Of a DNA stretch of 64,000 bases, positions 16,606 through 26,020 are shown piece after piece. The notes under the pieces were generated by a model. The model saw only the letters and a program-made list of their open reading frames with translations. It had not been told where the DNA came from and made no database searches. Both the position numbers and the translations under genes were made by a program. This stretch comes from Ga0077527 sp964531455 (GTDB lineage: Bacteria; Pseudomonadota; Gammaproteobacteria; Burkholderiales; SG8-41), in the NCBI GenBank assembly GCA_964531455.1, contig CAZHFZ010000014.1, forward strand, positions 1 to 64,000, given 5' to 3'. Within the stretch, counting starts at the first letter, position 1. The number at the start of each line of letters is the position of its first letter.

Positions 16606-17381
16606 AAACCATCACGTCGAATGAAAACCCGCGTTTTCGCGCCCTGTTGAAGCTGGCGCAATCAGCCCGTGAACGCCGTACCTCGGGCCTTTCATTGCTG
16701 GACGGCGTGCATCTGGTGGCCGCTTATCGTGATCACATTGGCCAACCGGCGGAAATAGCGCTGAGTCCCGGGGGGCTGGAAAATGCGGAAGTCACTGAAC
16801 TGCTGGCGAGCATGCCCGGCATCGACGCGGTGGTGTATGCCGATGCGCTGTTCCGGCAATTGTCGTCAGTCGCAACGCCGACAGGGGTTATCGGCATTGT
16901 CCCGACGCCACGTGTGGTGCAACCGGAGACGTTGTCCGGCCCCAGCGTCTGGCTGGAGGACATCCAGGACCCTGGCAATGTCGGATCTATTTTGCGTTCA
17001 GCTGCAGCTGCCGGTATTCCAACTGTCTGTTTGTCCCGGCATTCGGTCCATGCCTGGTCGCCCAGAGTGCTGCGTGCAGGTATGGGTGCGCATTTTGCAC
17101 TGCGCATCATCGAAGGTACCGACTTCAACACACTTGCGGACGTGTACGCAGGACGCATTCTGGCGACCAGCGTGACGGAGGGCACTGCGGTTTTTGAGGT
17201 GGATCTGTCGGGTGATGTGGCGCTGTTGTTCGGAAATGAAGGCGCGGGGTTGACCCCGGCGTTGTTGGCCCGGGCGCACCAGACGGTGCATATACCGATG
17301 CCGGGAAAAACAGAATCGCTGAATGTGGGCGCTGCTGCCGCCGTTTGCCTGTTCGAGCGCGTGCGCCAGCAGCGTCAGTAG
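16602..17381 (+). CDS. TrmH/SpoU-family RNA 2'-O-methyltransferase
   Basis: A 259-residue SPOUT-fold methyltransferase that uses S-adenosylmethionine to methylate a ribose in rRNA or tRNA. An N-terminal substrate-binding domain (residues 1-95) is followed by the three SpoU motifs: DPGNVGSILRSA near 127, LLFGNEGAGL near 208 and IPMPGKTESLNVGAAAA near 230, which form the trefoil knot. It resembles RlmB/TsnR types, but the target nucleotide cannot be read from sequence. It overlaps the senA stop by four bases and so may be cotranscribed with it; it converges on ppsR with a seven-base overlap. Confidence 0.9.
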   Translation: MKTITSNENPRFRALLKLAQSARERRTSGLSLLDGVHLVAAYRDHIGQPAEIALSPGGLENAEVTELLASMPGIDAVVYADALFRQLSSVATPTGVIGIVPTPRVVQPETLSGPSVWLEDIQDPGNVGSILRSAAAAGIPTVCLSRHSVHAWSPRVLRAGMGAHFALRIIEGTDFNTLADVYAGRILATSVTEGTAVFEVDLSGDVALLFGNEGAGLTPALLARAHQTVHIPMPGKTESLNVGAAAAVCLFERVRQQRQ

Positions 17382-18199
17382 ATCCGCCGCTCCAGTTTTG
17401 CTTCCTGCAGGATCGTGGTGGCCAGTTCCTCAACCGATTTGCTGGTGGCGTCGAGATAGGGTATGCCTTCCTGGCGCATCAGCGCCTCGGCTTCGCGGAT
17501 TTCAAATTCACAGTTTGCGAGAGTTGCGTATTTGCTCCCGGGCCGGCGTTCATTGCGGATCTGCTGCAGCCTTGCCGGGCGTATGGTCAGGCCGTAGAGC
17601 CGTGAGCGCAGCGACTTGATCTGCGCCGGCAACTGCATGGTGCTGAAATCCTCGGGAATTAAAGGATAGTTGGCTGCACGTATGCCGAATTGCATCGCCA
17701 AATACAGGCAAGTCGGCGTTTTACCGCAGCGGGATACCCCGACAAGGATGATGTCGGCTTCGGTCAGTTCCCGCTTGGAAACGCCGTCGTCGTGAGACAG
17801 GGCGTAATTCACTGCCTCAATACGGTGGTGGTAGTTAACAAAATCATCAGTGCTGTGGGAGCGGCCAACAGCGTGCGTGGCTTTCACGCCCAGTTCCCGT
17901 TCCAGTGGTTCTATGAAAATCTCAAAGGAATCAAGGAATAAGGCATTCGCCTTGGCAACAATACCGGCAATTTCGGTGCTGACCAGCGTGCTGATGACAA
18001 TGGGACGAACACCGTCGGTAACAGCTGCAGTATTGATCTGGCGGACAAAATTATGGGCCTTTTCAACCGAATCGATGAAAGGGACGGTGATCTCCTTTAG
18101 CCGGACGCCGTCAAACTGGGTCAGCAGGCTGTGACCGAGCATTTCGGCCGTAATACCGGTTCGATCGGAAACAAAAAATGCCGTGCGTTGTGAGTTCAT
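17375..18199 (-). CDS. ppsR: Phosphoenolpyruvate synthetase regulatory protein (kinase/pyrophosphorylase)
   Basis: Bifunctional DUF299 protein that inactivates PEP synthase by ADP-dependent phosphorylation of a threonine and reactivates it by phosphate-dependent removal. The 274-residue product has the N-terminal FFVSDRTGITAE motif, the P-loop GVSRCGKTPT near residue 155 and the C-terminal RPGSKYA block. The ATG at 18199 fits the family; an in-frame extension upstream would run into the ppsA promoter. It is divergent from its target, ppsA, a common arrangement. Confidence 0.95.
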   Translation of the reverse strand: MNSQRTAFFVSDRTGITAEMLGHSLLTQFDGVRLKEITVPFIDSVEKAHNFVRQINTAAVTDGVRPIVISTLVSTEIAGIVAKANALFLDSFEIFIEPLERELGVKATHAVGRSHSTDDFVNYHHRIEAVNYALSHDDGVSKRELTEADIILVGVSRCGKTPTCLYLAMQFGIRAANYPLIPEDFSTMQLPAQIKSLRSRLYGLTIRPARLQQIRNERRPGSKYATLANCEFEIREAEALMRQEGIPYLDATSKSVEELATTILQEAKLERRIY

Positions 18200-18201
18200 A
18201 C

Positions 18202-18267
18202 TCGGAACCGGTGTGAGGATTCGGTAAAATATCCCCTTTTGATGCTGCTTACAATCAAGGACACGGT
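18202..18267 (+). promoter_or_regulatory. Candidate ppsA promoter in the ppsR-ppsA gap
   Basis: A TAAAAT -10 element at 18225-18230 would start transcription near 18237, 30 bases before the ppsA ATG. The -35 position (about 18202-18207) is a poor match, so activation by a regulator is possible. AAGGA upstream of the ATG is the ribosome site. Confidence 0.4.
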
Positions 18268-20652
18268 ATGAGCAGGCAAGAACTGGTCGTTGATCTCGGC
18301 GCACTGCGCATGAGTGACGTGGGTCGGGTAGGTGGCAAAAATGCTTCTCTGGGCGAGATGATCAGCCAATTGGCCAGCGCCGGCGTTAGGGTGCCCGGTG
18401 GATTTGCCACCACCTCGGATGCCTACCGGCTGTTTCTTGGGTACAACGGGCTCGCCGAAAAAATCTCCAAACGACTCTCCGGCCTCAATGCTGATGATGT
18501 CAGCGCGCTGACGTCCTCAGGTCGCGAGATTCGCGACTGGATCATTGCGCAGCCGTTCAGCCCCGATTTTCGCAAAGCGATTGAAGGTGCTTATGACGGA
18601 TTGATCAAGGACTCGGGGCCCGATGTGTCCTTCGCCGTCCGTTCGTCGGCTACGGCTGAAGACCTCCCGGATGCCTCATTTGCAGGGCAGCAGGAGACCT
18701 ATCTCAACGTACACGGTTTAGACAACCTGCTCGAAGCCATCAAGCACGTCTTTGCATCGCTGTACAACGACCGGGCCATTTCCTACCGCGTGCATAAAGG
18801 CTTTACACACGACGAAGTGGCTTTGTCCGCTGCAGTTCAACGCATGGTACGCAGTGACAAGGGCTCCAGCGGCGTGATGTTCACGCTCGATACCGAGTCC
18901 GGTTTTGATCAGGTGGTTTTCATCACATCTGCTTACGGACTGGGTGAAACGGTGGTTCAGGGGCAAGTCAACCCCGACGAGTTTTATGTCTACAAGCGCG
19001 GGCTGAAAGAAGGCAAAAGTGCAATTCTCCGCCGGGGTCTGGGTTCCAAGGCCTTGCGGATGATTTTTACCGAAAACCGCCAGGCCGGAAAATCGGTGCA
19101 GACCATTGATGTCCCGGAGGCTGAGCGCAGAAAATTTTCGATTTCCGATGACGAAGTCAATGAACTTGCACGCTACGCGATGATTATCGAGGCGCATTAT
19201 CAGCGCCCGATGGACATCGAATGGGGCAAGGACGGCGACGACGGCAAGATTTACATCCTGCAGGCACGCCCGGAAACGGTGAAGGCCAGCGAGAAAGTGG
19301 ATACGCTGCGCCGCTATCGCCTGAAAGAGCGCTCCGAAGTGCTGACCACAGGCCGGGCCATCGGTCAGCGGATCGGCTGCGGACCGGTGCGTCTGATCAA
19401 GAGCGCCAAGGAGATGGACAGCGTCAAGGACGGCGATGTGCTGGTTACCGACATGACCGATCCCGATTGGGAGCCGGTGATGAAGCGCGCGGCCGCCATT
19501 GTCACCAATCGCGGCGGGCGTACCTGCCATGCTGCAATCATCGCGCGCGAGTTGGGAATTCCAGCCGTGGTCGGCTGTGGCGATGCCACCGACTTGCTGA
19601 AAGATGGCAAGTTGGTAACCGTATCCTGCGCTGAAGGGGACACCGGTTTTGTCTACCGCGGTGAGCTGCAGACGGAAATCATCGACCTTTCACTGTCGAG
19701 CATGCCGAAGTCGCCGGTCAAGATCACGATGAACGTCGGCAATCCGGAGCTGGCGTTTGAATTTCAGCGCCTCCCGAACGAAGGGGTCGGACTGGCCCGG
19801 CTGGAGTTCATCATTGCGCGGATGATCGGCGTGCACCCGAAGGCAGTCCTGGCATACCCCGATCTGAGCGCTGATCTGAAGCTGGCCGTCGAGGAACATA
19901 GCGCCGGTTACGCCGACCCGGTGAGCTTTTATGTCGACAAACTAACCGAGGGTGTGGCGACGCTGGGCGCAGCGTTCTGGCCGAAGCCGGTGATTGTCCG
20001 TTTGTCAGACTTCAAGTCGAATGAATATTCAAGCCTCACCGGCGGCTCCCGCTACGAGCCGCATGAGGAGAATCCGATGCTCGGGTTCCGTGGCGCATCG
20101 CGTTATATCGCTGCGTCATTCCGCGATTGCTTCGAGCTTGAGTGTCGCGCGATGAAGAAGGTCCGCGACGACATGGGGCTGACCAACGTCGAGATCATGG
20201 TGCCTTTCGTGCGCACGATTGCCGAAGGCAAAAAGGTCATCGAACTGCTGGCTGAAAACGGCCTTGAGCGGGGTAAGAACGGCCTGCGCATCATCATGAT
20301 GTGCGAGATCCCGTCCAATGCCATCCTTGCCGATCAGTTTCTTGAAATGTTTGACGGATTCTCGATCGGCTCCAATGACATGACGCAGATGACGCTGGCA
20401 CTGGACCGGGACTCGGGCATCATTGCCGACGCCTTTGACGAGCGTGATCCCGCGGTCAAACACATGCTCCATCTGGCCATTTCAGCGTGCCGCAAGGCTA
20501 ACAAGTATGTCGGTATTTGCGGGCAGGGACCCTCGGATCATCCTGATCTTGCGGAATGGCTGGTCAAGGAAGGGATCGAGAGCCTTTCACTGAACCCGGA
20601 CACTGTTGTTGAAACATGGCTGTATCTGGCACGGGGCGGCAAGCCCGGTTGA
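18268..20652 (+). CDS. ppsA: Phosphoenolpyruvate synthase
   Basis: Converts pyruvate and ATP to PEP, AMP and phosphate for gluconeogenesis. The 794-residue product has the N-terminal ATP-binding domain (residues 15-350, with the GGKNASLGEM loop), the swivelling phosphohistidine domain with GGRTCHAAI and catalytic His421, and the C-terminal PEP/pyruvate TIM barrel (about 490-790) with the GSNDMTQ and CGQGPSD motifs. The GGRTCHA segment also holds the threonine that PpsR phosphorylates. Full length for the family. Confidence 0.97.
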   Translation: MSRQELVVDLGALRMSDVGRVGGKNASLGEMISQLASAGVRVPGGFATTSDAYRLFLGYNGLAEKISKRLSGLNADDVSALTSSGREIRDWIIAQPFSPDFRKAIEGAYDGLIKDSGPDVSFAVRSSATAEDLPDASFAGQQETYLNVHGLDNLLEAIKHVFASLYNDRAISYRVHKGFTHDEVALSAAVQRMVRSDKGSSGVMFTLDTESGFDQVVFITSAYGLGETVVQGQVNPDEFYVYKRGLKEGKSAILRRGLGSKALRMIFTENRQAGKSVQTIDVPEAERRKFSISDDEVNELARYAMIIEAHYQRPMDIEWGKDGDDGKIYILQARPETVKASEKVDTLRRYRLKERSEVLTTGRAIGQRIGCGPVRLIKSAKEMDSVKDGDVLVTDMTDPDWEPVMKRAAAIVTNRGGRTCHAAIIARELGIPAVVGCGDATDLLKDGKLVTVSCAEGDTGFVYRGELQTEIIDLSLSSMPKSPVKITMNVGNPELAFEFQRLPNEGVGLARLEFIIARMIGVHPKAVLAYPDLSADLKLAVEEHSAGYADPVSFYVDKLTEGVATLGAAFWPKPVIVRLSDFKSNEYSSLTGGSRYEPHEENPMLGFRGASRYIAASFRDCFELECRAMKKVRDDMGLTNVEIMVPFVRTIAEGKKVIELLAENGLERGKNGLRIIMMCEIPSNAILADQFLEMFDGFSIGSNDMTQMTLALDRDSGIIADAFDERDPAVKHMLHLAISACRKANKYVGICGQGPSDHPDLAEWLVKEGIESLSLNPDTVVETWLYLARGGKPG

Positions 20653-20662
20653 TGTTTCGGGT

Positions 20663-20691
20663 TTGGCCGGCGGCTGGATTTGCGATAAAAT
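20663..20691 (+). promoter_or_regulatory. pyrG promoter
   Basis: A TTGGCC -35 at 20663-20668 and a TAAAAT -10 at 20686-20691 are separated by 17 bases. Transcription would start near 20698, leaving a leader of about 17 bases before the pyrG ATG. Confidence 0.55.
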
Positions 20692-20714
20692 GAGAAAACG
20701 TTGGCTTATAAGAG

Positions 20715-22391
20715 ATGACTAAATATATCTTTGTCACTGGTGGTGTTGTTTCCTCCCTGGGCAAAGGTATCGCTGCCGCGTCCCTCGCCGCAATCCTCGA
20801 GTCCCGGGGCATCAAGGTCTCGATGCTCAAACTGGATCCCTACATCAATGTGGATCCGGGCACGATGAGTCCCTTCCAGCACGGCGAAGTGTTTGTCACT
20901 GAAGACGGTGCCGAAACCGACCTCGACCTAGGCCACTACGAGCGCTTTATCGACGCCCGCATGGGCAAGCGCAACAACTTCACGACAGGCCAAATTTACG
21001 AGAGCGTCATCAAGAAGGAGCGCCGCGGTGATTATCTCGGCGGCACCGTGCAGGTCATTCCGCACATCACTGACGAAATCAAGCTGTTCATCAAACGTGG
21101 AGCCGACGGTGCGGAGATTGCGCTGATCGAAGTCGGTGGCACCGTCGGTGACATCGAGTCGTTGCCGTTTCTTGAGGCCATTCGCCAGATGGGTATTGAA
21201 GAGGGGCGGGATAACGCCTGCTTCATACACCTGACGCTGGTGCCGTATATCGCTTCCGCCGGTGAAATCAAAACCAAGCCGACGCAACACTCGGTCAAGG
21301 AATTGCGCGAGATCGGTATTCAGCCTGATGTCCTGTTGTGCCGTGCCGATCGGACGCTCCCAGAAGGCGAGCGTAAAAAAATCGCGCTGTTTACCAATGT
21401 TAGCGTTGACGCCGTGATTTCTGCGGTTGATACCGACAGCATTTACAAAATTCCTGGCATGCTCCACGAGCAACGCCTCGACGACATCGTCTGCGCAAAA
21501 TTGAACATCAATCCGCCTCCTGCAAATCTGGCGAGCTGGGAGCGCGTGGTTACAGCACTGGCGAACCCGACGCATGAGATCAAAATCGCGTTGGTGGGCA
21601 AATATGTCGATCTGACAGAATCCTACAAATCACTGTCGGAGGCGCTGATTCATGCTGGCGCGCATACCGGTGCGCGTATCCACATCAATTATGTCGACTC
21701 TGAAAACATAGAAAAGAACGGTACTGACTGTCTGGATGCTATGGATGCCATTCTGGTGCCCGGCGGTTTCGGTAAGCGGGGTGTGGAAGGCAAAATCAAG
21801 GCCATTCGCTACGCCCGTGAAAAGGGTGTGCCGTACCTGGGTATCTGCCTGGGCATGCAATTGGCTGTCATCGAATATGCCCGTGACATTGTCGGGCTCG
21901 GTGGCGCGCACAGTACCGAGTTCGATCCTGAGACTCCGCACCCGGTTGTGGCGCTGATTACCGAATGGCAGGACCGGGACGGCCGCGTCGAACGCCGTGA
22001 TTCTTCGTCTGATCTGGGCGGAACCATGCGTCTGGGTGGCCAGGAGTGCGAACTGAAGACGGGGTCACTGGCACGCGCCATCTACGGCGCGGAGCGCATT
22101 GTTGAGCGTCATCGCCATCGTTACGAGGTCAACAACCATTATCTGCAACGTTTGCAGGATGGCGGACTCGTTGTCAGCGGCCGTTCAATGACTGGTGACC
22201 TGTGCGAGATGGTTGAAATTCCCGGCCACCCCTGGTTCGTTGGTGTGCAGTTCCATCCTGAATTCACCTCCACGCCGCGCGGCGGGCATCCGCTGTTCAA
22301 GTCTTTTGTTGAGGCAGCGCTGAAACACGCAGCTGCCCAGCAACCGGTAGCACCTGACACGCGTCCGGTAGCTGCAGCCGCCGGGCGTTGA
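20715..22391 (+). CDS. pyrG: CTP synthase
   Basis: Makes CTP from UTP, ATP and glutamine. The 558-residue product has the N-terminal synthase domain (residues 1-265, opening TKYIFVTGGVVSSLGKG) and a C-terminal class I glutamine amidotransferase domain with the nucleophile Cys378 in GICLGMQLA and the His/Glu pair in QFHPEFTS. The C-terminal 25 residues are an Ala/Pro-rich tail beyond the usual end. It heads the pyrG-kdsA-eno-ftsB string typical of beta- and gammaproteobacteria. Confidence 0.97.
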   Translation: MTKYIFVTGGVVSSLGKGIAAASLAAILESRGIKVSMLKLDPYINVDPGTMSPFQHGEVFVTEDGAETDLDLGHYERFIDARMGKRNNFTTGQIYESVIKKERRGDYLGGTVQVIPHITDEIKLFIKRGADGAEIALIEVGGTVGDIESLPFLEAIRQMGIEEGRDNACFIHLTLVPYIASAGEIKTKPTQHSVKELREIGIQPDVLLCRADRTLPEGERKKIALFTNVSVDAVISAVDTDSIYKIPGMLHEQRLDDIVCAKLNINPPPANLASWERVVTALANPTHEIKIALVGKYVDLTESYKSLSEALIHAGAHTGARIHINYVDSENIEKNGTDCLDAMDAILVPGGFGKRGVEGKIKAIRYAREKGVPYLGICLGMQLAVIEYARDIVGLGGAHSTEFDPETPHPVVALITEWQDRDGRVERRDSSSDLGGTMRLGGQECELKTGSLARAIYGAERIVERHRHRYEVNNHYLQRLQDGGLVVSGRSMTGDLCEMVEIPGHPWFVGVQFHPEFTSTPRGGHPLFKSFVEAALKHAAAQQPVAPDTRPVAAAAGR

Positions 22392-22418
22392 GCGTCCCTC
22401 AATGAGAGCCGGAACCCG

Positions 22419-23255
22419 ATGAAACTCTGCGGATTCGAGATTGGTCTCGACAAGCCTATTTTCCTGATTGCCGGCCCTTGCGTGATCGAGTCACGCGAAC
22501 TGGCCATGGACACGGCTGGTGAACTGAAAGCCATGTGCAGTGCAGTCGGGATCCCATTCATTTTCAAGTCGTCTTACGACAAGGCCAACCGCAGTTCTTC
22601 GAAATCGTTTCGCGGCCTTGGCATGGACAAGGGGCTGGAAATCCTGGCTGATGTACGCAAAACCATCGGCGTGCCGGTGTTGACTGACGTACACGCAATC
22701 GAAGAAATCGCCCAGGTTGCAGCGGCGGTCGATGTCCTGCAGACCCCGGCATTCCTGTGCCGGCAGACCGATTTCATTACTGCGGTTGCTTCGGCCGGTA
22801 AACCCGTGAATATCAAGAAGGGTCAGTTTCTCGCCCCGGGTGACATGGTGAACGTGGTCGACAAGGCGCGCGCGGCGAGCGGCAAGGACAACATCATGGT
22901 CTGCGAGCGTGGTGCATCATTTGGCTACAACAATCTTGTTTCAGACATGCGGTCGCTGGCCATCATGCGCGGCACCGGATGTCCTGTGGTGTTCGATGCA
23001 ACGCATTCGGTGCAACTGCCGGGCGGGCAGGGCACCAGCAGCGGAGGGCAAAGGGAATTTGTGCCGGTGCTGGCGCGTGCAGCAGTGGCCAGCGGTGTTT
23101 CCGGTCTGTTCATGGAGACGCATCCCAATCCCGAGAAGGCTATGTCCGACGGGCCGAATGCATGGCCGCTGAAACACATGAAGGCGCTGCTGATTACACT
23201 GGCAGCCATTGACAGCCTGGTCAAGCGCGAAGGTTTTGCCGAAGACCGGCTTTAA
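22419..23255 (+). CDS. kdsA: 3-deoxy-D-manno-octulosonate 8-phosphate synthase
   Basis: Condenses PEP with arabinose 5-phosphate to Kdo 8-phosphate for the LPS inner core. The 278-residue TIM-barrel protein has the FLIAGPCVIES opening, the FKSSYDKANRSS substrate loop, the CERGASFGYNNL block and the metal-site-region METHPNPEKA motif. The position between pyrG and eno, whose product is PEP, is conserved. It serves the same lipopolysaccharide pathway as the lpx cluster at 10-13.7 kb. Confidence 0.97.
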   Translation: MKLCGFEIGLDKPIFLIAGPCVIESRELAMDTAGELKAMCSAVGIPFIFKSSYDKANRSSSKSFRGLGMDKGLEILADVRKTIGVPVLTDVHAIEEIAQVAAAVDVLQTPAFLCRQTDFITAVASAGKPVNIKKGQFLAPGDMVNVVDKARAASGKDNIMVCERGASFGYNNLVSDMRSLAIMRGTGCPVVFDATHSVQLPGGQGTSSGGQREFVPVLARAAVASGVSGLFMETHPNPEKAMSDGPNAWPLKHMKALLITLAAIDSLVKREGFAEDRL

Positions 23256-23308
23256 GCATCTGAACACTTTAATCATTAACCATTTGACTGAACCCATCAG
23301 GAACCAAG

Positions 23309-24592
23309 ATGAGCGCAATCGTTGACGTAATCGGCAGGGAAATTCTGGATTCTCGAGGCAACCCAACGGTTGAGGCGGACGTGTTGCTTGAATCAGGCAT
23401 TCTGGGTCGGGCTGCAGTACCTTCTGGGGCCTCCACGGGCAGTCGTGAAGCCATTGAGTTGCGGGACGGAGACAAGTCCCGCTACCTCGGCAAAGGCGTG
23501 ATGCAGGCCGTTGAACATGTAAATACCGAGATCTGCGAAGCGGTGATTGGCGTAGATGCCACTGAACAGGCTTTCATCGATCAGACGCTGCTGGATCTGG
23601 ATGGCACTGAAAACAAATCGCGTCTGGGTGCAAATGCGATGTTAGCGGTGTCGATGGCTATCGCGCGCGCTGCTGCGGAGGAGTCCGGACTGCCGCTGCA
23701 TCGTTATCTCGGCGGTGCCGGTGCGATGGCGATGCCGGTGCCGATGATGAATGTGATCAATGGCGGTGCCCATGCTGACAACGGGCTAGACATGCAGGAA
23801 TTCATGATCGTTCCAGTCGGCGCGGTCAGTTTCCGTGAAGCACTGCGTTGTGGTGCCGAAGTGTTCCACACCTTGCGCAAGTTGCTGGCAGACCGCGGTC
23901 TGGCCACTGCAGTCGGCGACGAGGGCGGTTTTGCGCCACGGCTGCCAAAACATGAAGCGGCGATCCAGGTGATCCTTGAAGCCATCGAAGCTGCGGGTTA
24001 TCGGCCGGGTGAAGATGTGGCGCTGGCACTGGACTGCGCAAGCTCCGAATTTTTTGATGATGGCGAATACACGCTGCGTTCCGAAGGTTTGACTCTGAAA
24101 GCACCGGAATTCGCCGATTATCTGGCAGCATGGGTCGACAAGTATCCGATCATCAGTATCGAAGACGGAATGGCTGAAAACGATTGGGACGGCTGGAAAG
24201 TCCTGACCGACAAGCTCGGTAGCCGTGTACAGCTTGTGGGCGACGACCTGTTTGTGACCAACACCCAGTATTTGAAGCGTGGCATTGAACAGGGCATCGC
24301 CAATTCAATCCTGATCAAGGTCAACCAGATCGGCACGCTGACTGAGACGCTTGCTGCCATTGAAATGGCCAAACGTGCGCGATACACCGCCGTCATTTCG
24401 CACCGTTCCGGCGAGACTGAAGACACGACGATTGCGGATATTGCCGTGGCCACCAACGCGATGCAGATCAAAACCGGCTCGCTGTCGCGCACGGATCGTC
24501 TGGCAAAATACAACCAACTGCTCCGTATTGAAGAAGATCTGGGCGATACGGCCAGTTATCCCGGCCGTGGCGCGTTCTACCAGATCCGCTGA
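23309..24592 (+). CDS. eno: Enolase
   Basis: Interconverts 2-phosphoglycerate and PEP in the cytosol and is also a degradosome partner in some proteobacteria. The 427-residue product has the N-terminal EILDSRGNPTVE block, the metal-ligand IEDGMAENDWDGW segment, the catalytic-lysine LIKVNQIGT strand and the SHRSGETEDTTIAD loop. Family length is about 430. It starts 53 bases after kdsA. Confidence 0.98.
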   Translation: MSAIVDVIGREILDSRGNPTVEADVLLESGILGRAAVPSGASTGSREAIELRDGDKSRYLGKGVMQAVEHVNTEICEAVIGVDATEQAFIDQTLLDLDGTENKSRLGANAMLAVSMAIARAAAEESGLPLHRYLGGAGAMAMPVPMMNVINGGAHADNGLDMQEFMIVPVGAVSFREALRCGAEVFHTLRKLLADRGLATAVGDEGGFAPRLPKHEAAIQVILEAIEAAGYRPGEDVALALDCASSEFFDDGEYTLRSEGLTLKAPEFADYLAAWVDKYPIISIEDGMAENDWDGWKVLTDKLGSRVQLVGDDLFVTNTQYLKRGIEQGIANSILIKVNQIGTLTETLAAIEMAKRARYTAVISHRSGETEDTTIADIAVATNAMQIKTGSLSRTDRLAKYNQLLRIEEDLGDTASYPGRGAFYQIR

Positions 24593-24625
24593 TCCCGCTT
24601 CTTCGATCAGCCGCGCACGCTGACC

Positions 24626-24949
24626 ATGCGGCTGCTCGCCATTGCCCTCGCGGCGCTTGTCCTGTTGATCCAGTATCCGTTGTGGCTGGGCAAGGGGGGG
24701 GTGCTCAGGGTATGGGAAATGGAACGGCAAATCGAGGTTCAGCGCGAGGTCAACGGAAAATTACAGATGCGCAACGCTGCGCTGGATGCCGAAGTCCGTG
24801 ACCTCAAACAGGCATTGGAAGCGGTTGAGGAGCGGGCTCGCAGCGAGCTGGGCATGATTCGCAAGGACGAGGTGTTTTTCCAGGTGCTTGAAGGTGATCC
24901 GGCAGCAGCCAAGCCGGTGACCCCTGTAGTGCCACCGACGGCCAAGTAA
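24626..24949 (+). CDS. ftsB: Cell division protein FtsB
   Basis: Small bitopic protein that forms the FtsQBL divisome subcomplex. The 107-residue product has one N-terminal membrane helix (about residues 3-22), a periplasmic coiled coil (30-75, heptads rich in Leu/Val) and the conserved ARSELGMIRKDEVFFQ segment near residue 71. The position after eno is conserved across beta- and gammaproteobacteria. The C-terminal Pro-rich tail is not conserved. Confidence 0.94.
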   Translation: MRLLAIALAALVLLIQYPLWLGKGGVLRVWEMERQIEVQREVNGKLQMRNAALDAEVRDLKQALEAVEERARSELGMIRKDEVFFQVLEGDPAAAKPVTPVVPPTAK

Positions 24950-24960
24950 CGGATTTTTCA

Positions 24961-25812
24961 ATGAGTGCAATGATTATCGACGGTACCGCGATCGCAAAAA
25001 AGGTCCTTGCGGAACAAAAAACGCTCGCCGCTGAGCTTGCTGCGGCGGGACGCCAGCCGGGGCTTGCCGTCATTCTGGTCGGCGATAACCCGGCTTCTGC
25101 GGTTTACGTTCGCAGCAAGGAGCGCGCCTGTCTCGAGGCTGGTGTTCTGACTTTTGATACCCGCCTGCCGACGACGACGACTGAAGCGGAATTGCTGATG
25201 CACGTCGATTCATTGAATACCGATCCAAGGGTGCACGGTATTCTGGTGCAGTTGCCTTTACCCCCGCATATCAATGCAGTGAATGTTCTCCAGCGTATTG
25301 CTGTCGCAAAGGATGTAGACGGCTTCAATTGGCGCAATCTGGGCGCATTGCTGGATGGCCATGCCGCGCTTGCCCCCTGTACTCCTTCAGGCAGCATGAT
25401 CTTGCTGGAGCGCTCGGGCGTGCCCATCGCCGGCCGTCACGCGGTTGTTCTCGGCCGCAGCAGCATCGTCGGAAAGCCGGCTGCTTTGATGCTGCTGGAG
25501 CGCAACGCTACAGTTACAGTTTGCCACTCACGCACCGCCGATCTGGCGGCGATGACCAGGCAGGCTGATATTCTGCTGTGCGCCATCGGCAAACCACGGA
25601 TGATTACTGCCGACATGGTGAAACCAGGTGCCGCAGTAATTGACATCGGCATCAACCGCCTGCCGGATGGCAAGCTTTGTGGTGATGTCGACTTCGAATC
25701 GGTTCGTGAAGTGGCGGGGTGGATCACGCCCGTCCCCGGCGGAGTGGGTCCTATGACCGTTGCCATGGTCATTGCCAATGCCGTCAGAGCTGCAGGCCGT
25801 ACGGCTGCCTGA
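24961..25812 (+). CDS. folD: Bifunctional methylenetetrahydrofolate dehydrogenase/cyclohydrolase
   Basis: Oxidises 5,10-methylene-THF with NADP+ and hydrolyses the product to 10-formyl-THF. The 283-residue product has the catalytic-lysine region YVRSKERACLEAG (about residues 48-60), the GILVQLPLPPHI motif, the KDVDGF block, the Rossmann GRSSIVGKP loop near residue 165 and the C-terminal TPVPGGVGPMT signature. It lies 11 bases after ftsB and is the last gene before the accessory region. Confidence 0.97.
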   Translation: MSAMIIDGTAIAKKVLAEQKTLAAELAAAGRQPGLAVILVGDNPASAVYVRSKERACLEAGVLTFDTRLPTTTTEAELLMHVDSLNTDPRVHGILVQLPLPPHINAVNVLQRIAVAKDVDGFNWRNLGALLDGHAALAPCTPSGSMILLERSGVPIAGRHAVVLGRSSIVGKPAALMLLERNATVTVCHSRTADLAAMTRQADILLCAIGKPRMITADMVKPGAAVIDIGINRLPDGKLCGDVDFESVREVAGWITPVPGGVGPMTVAMVIANAVRAAGRTAA

Positions 25813-26020
25813 CCTTTTCTGAAAGGTATCCGGGGCGGCTTGAATTGCACCGGCTAAACCGGCATGCATTCCTCTGCACTATCGCGGTGCTGTGAATCCG
25901 GCTGCAATTGCCGGGATGGATTATTAAGTAATTGATTATATTGAAGTAATTGTGCCGCCTGGTACTTGGCACAGGTTCTGCATGGATGGTCTTGATTTCA
26001 GGCTATTCAGGATGCCAACC
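25813..26020. other. Gap between folD and the GntR gene
   Basis: Just after folD there is a hairpin ACCTTT-TCTG-AAAGGT without a T run. A short CCGGCTAAACCGG repeat follows, then AT-rich sequence (25920-25950) suited to a promoter, and the TGTGCC/GGCACA inverted repeat listed separately. No gene is visible. Confidence 0.5.
25951..25973. promoter_or_regulatory. Candidate operator upstream of the GntR gene
   Basis: Perfect inverted repeat TGTGCC (25951-25956) and GGCACA (25968-25973) separated by 11 bases, just downstream of an AT-rich stretch. The same half-sites recur before the AprA-like gene, which suggests one regulator, probably the adjacent GntR protein, controls both. Confidence 0.35.
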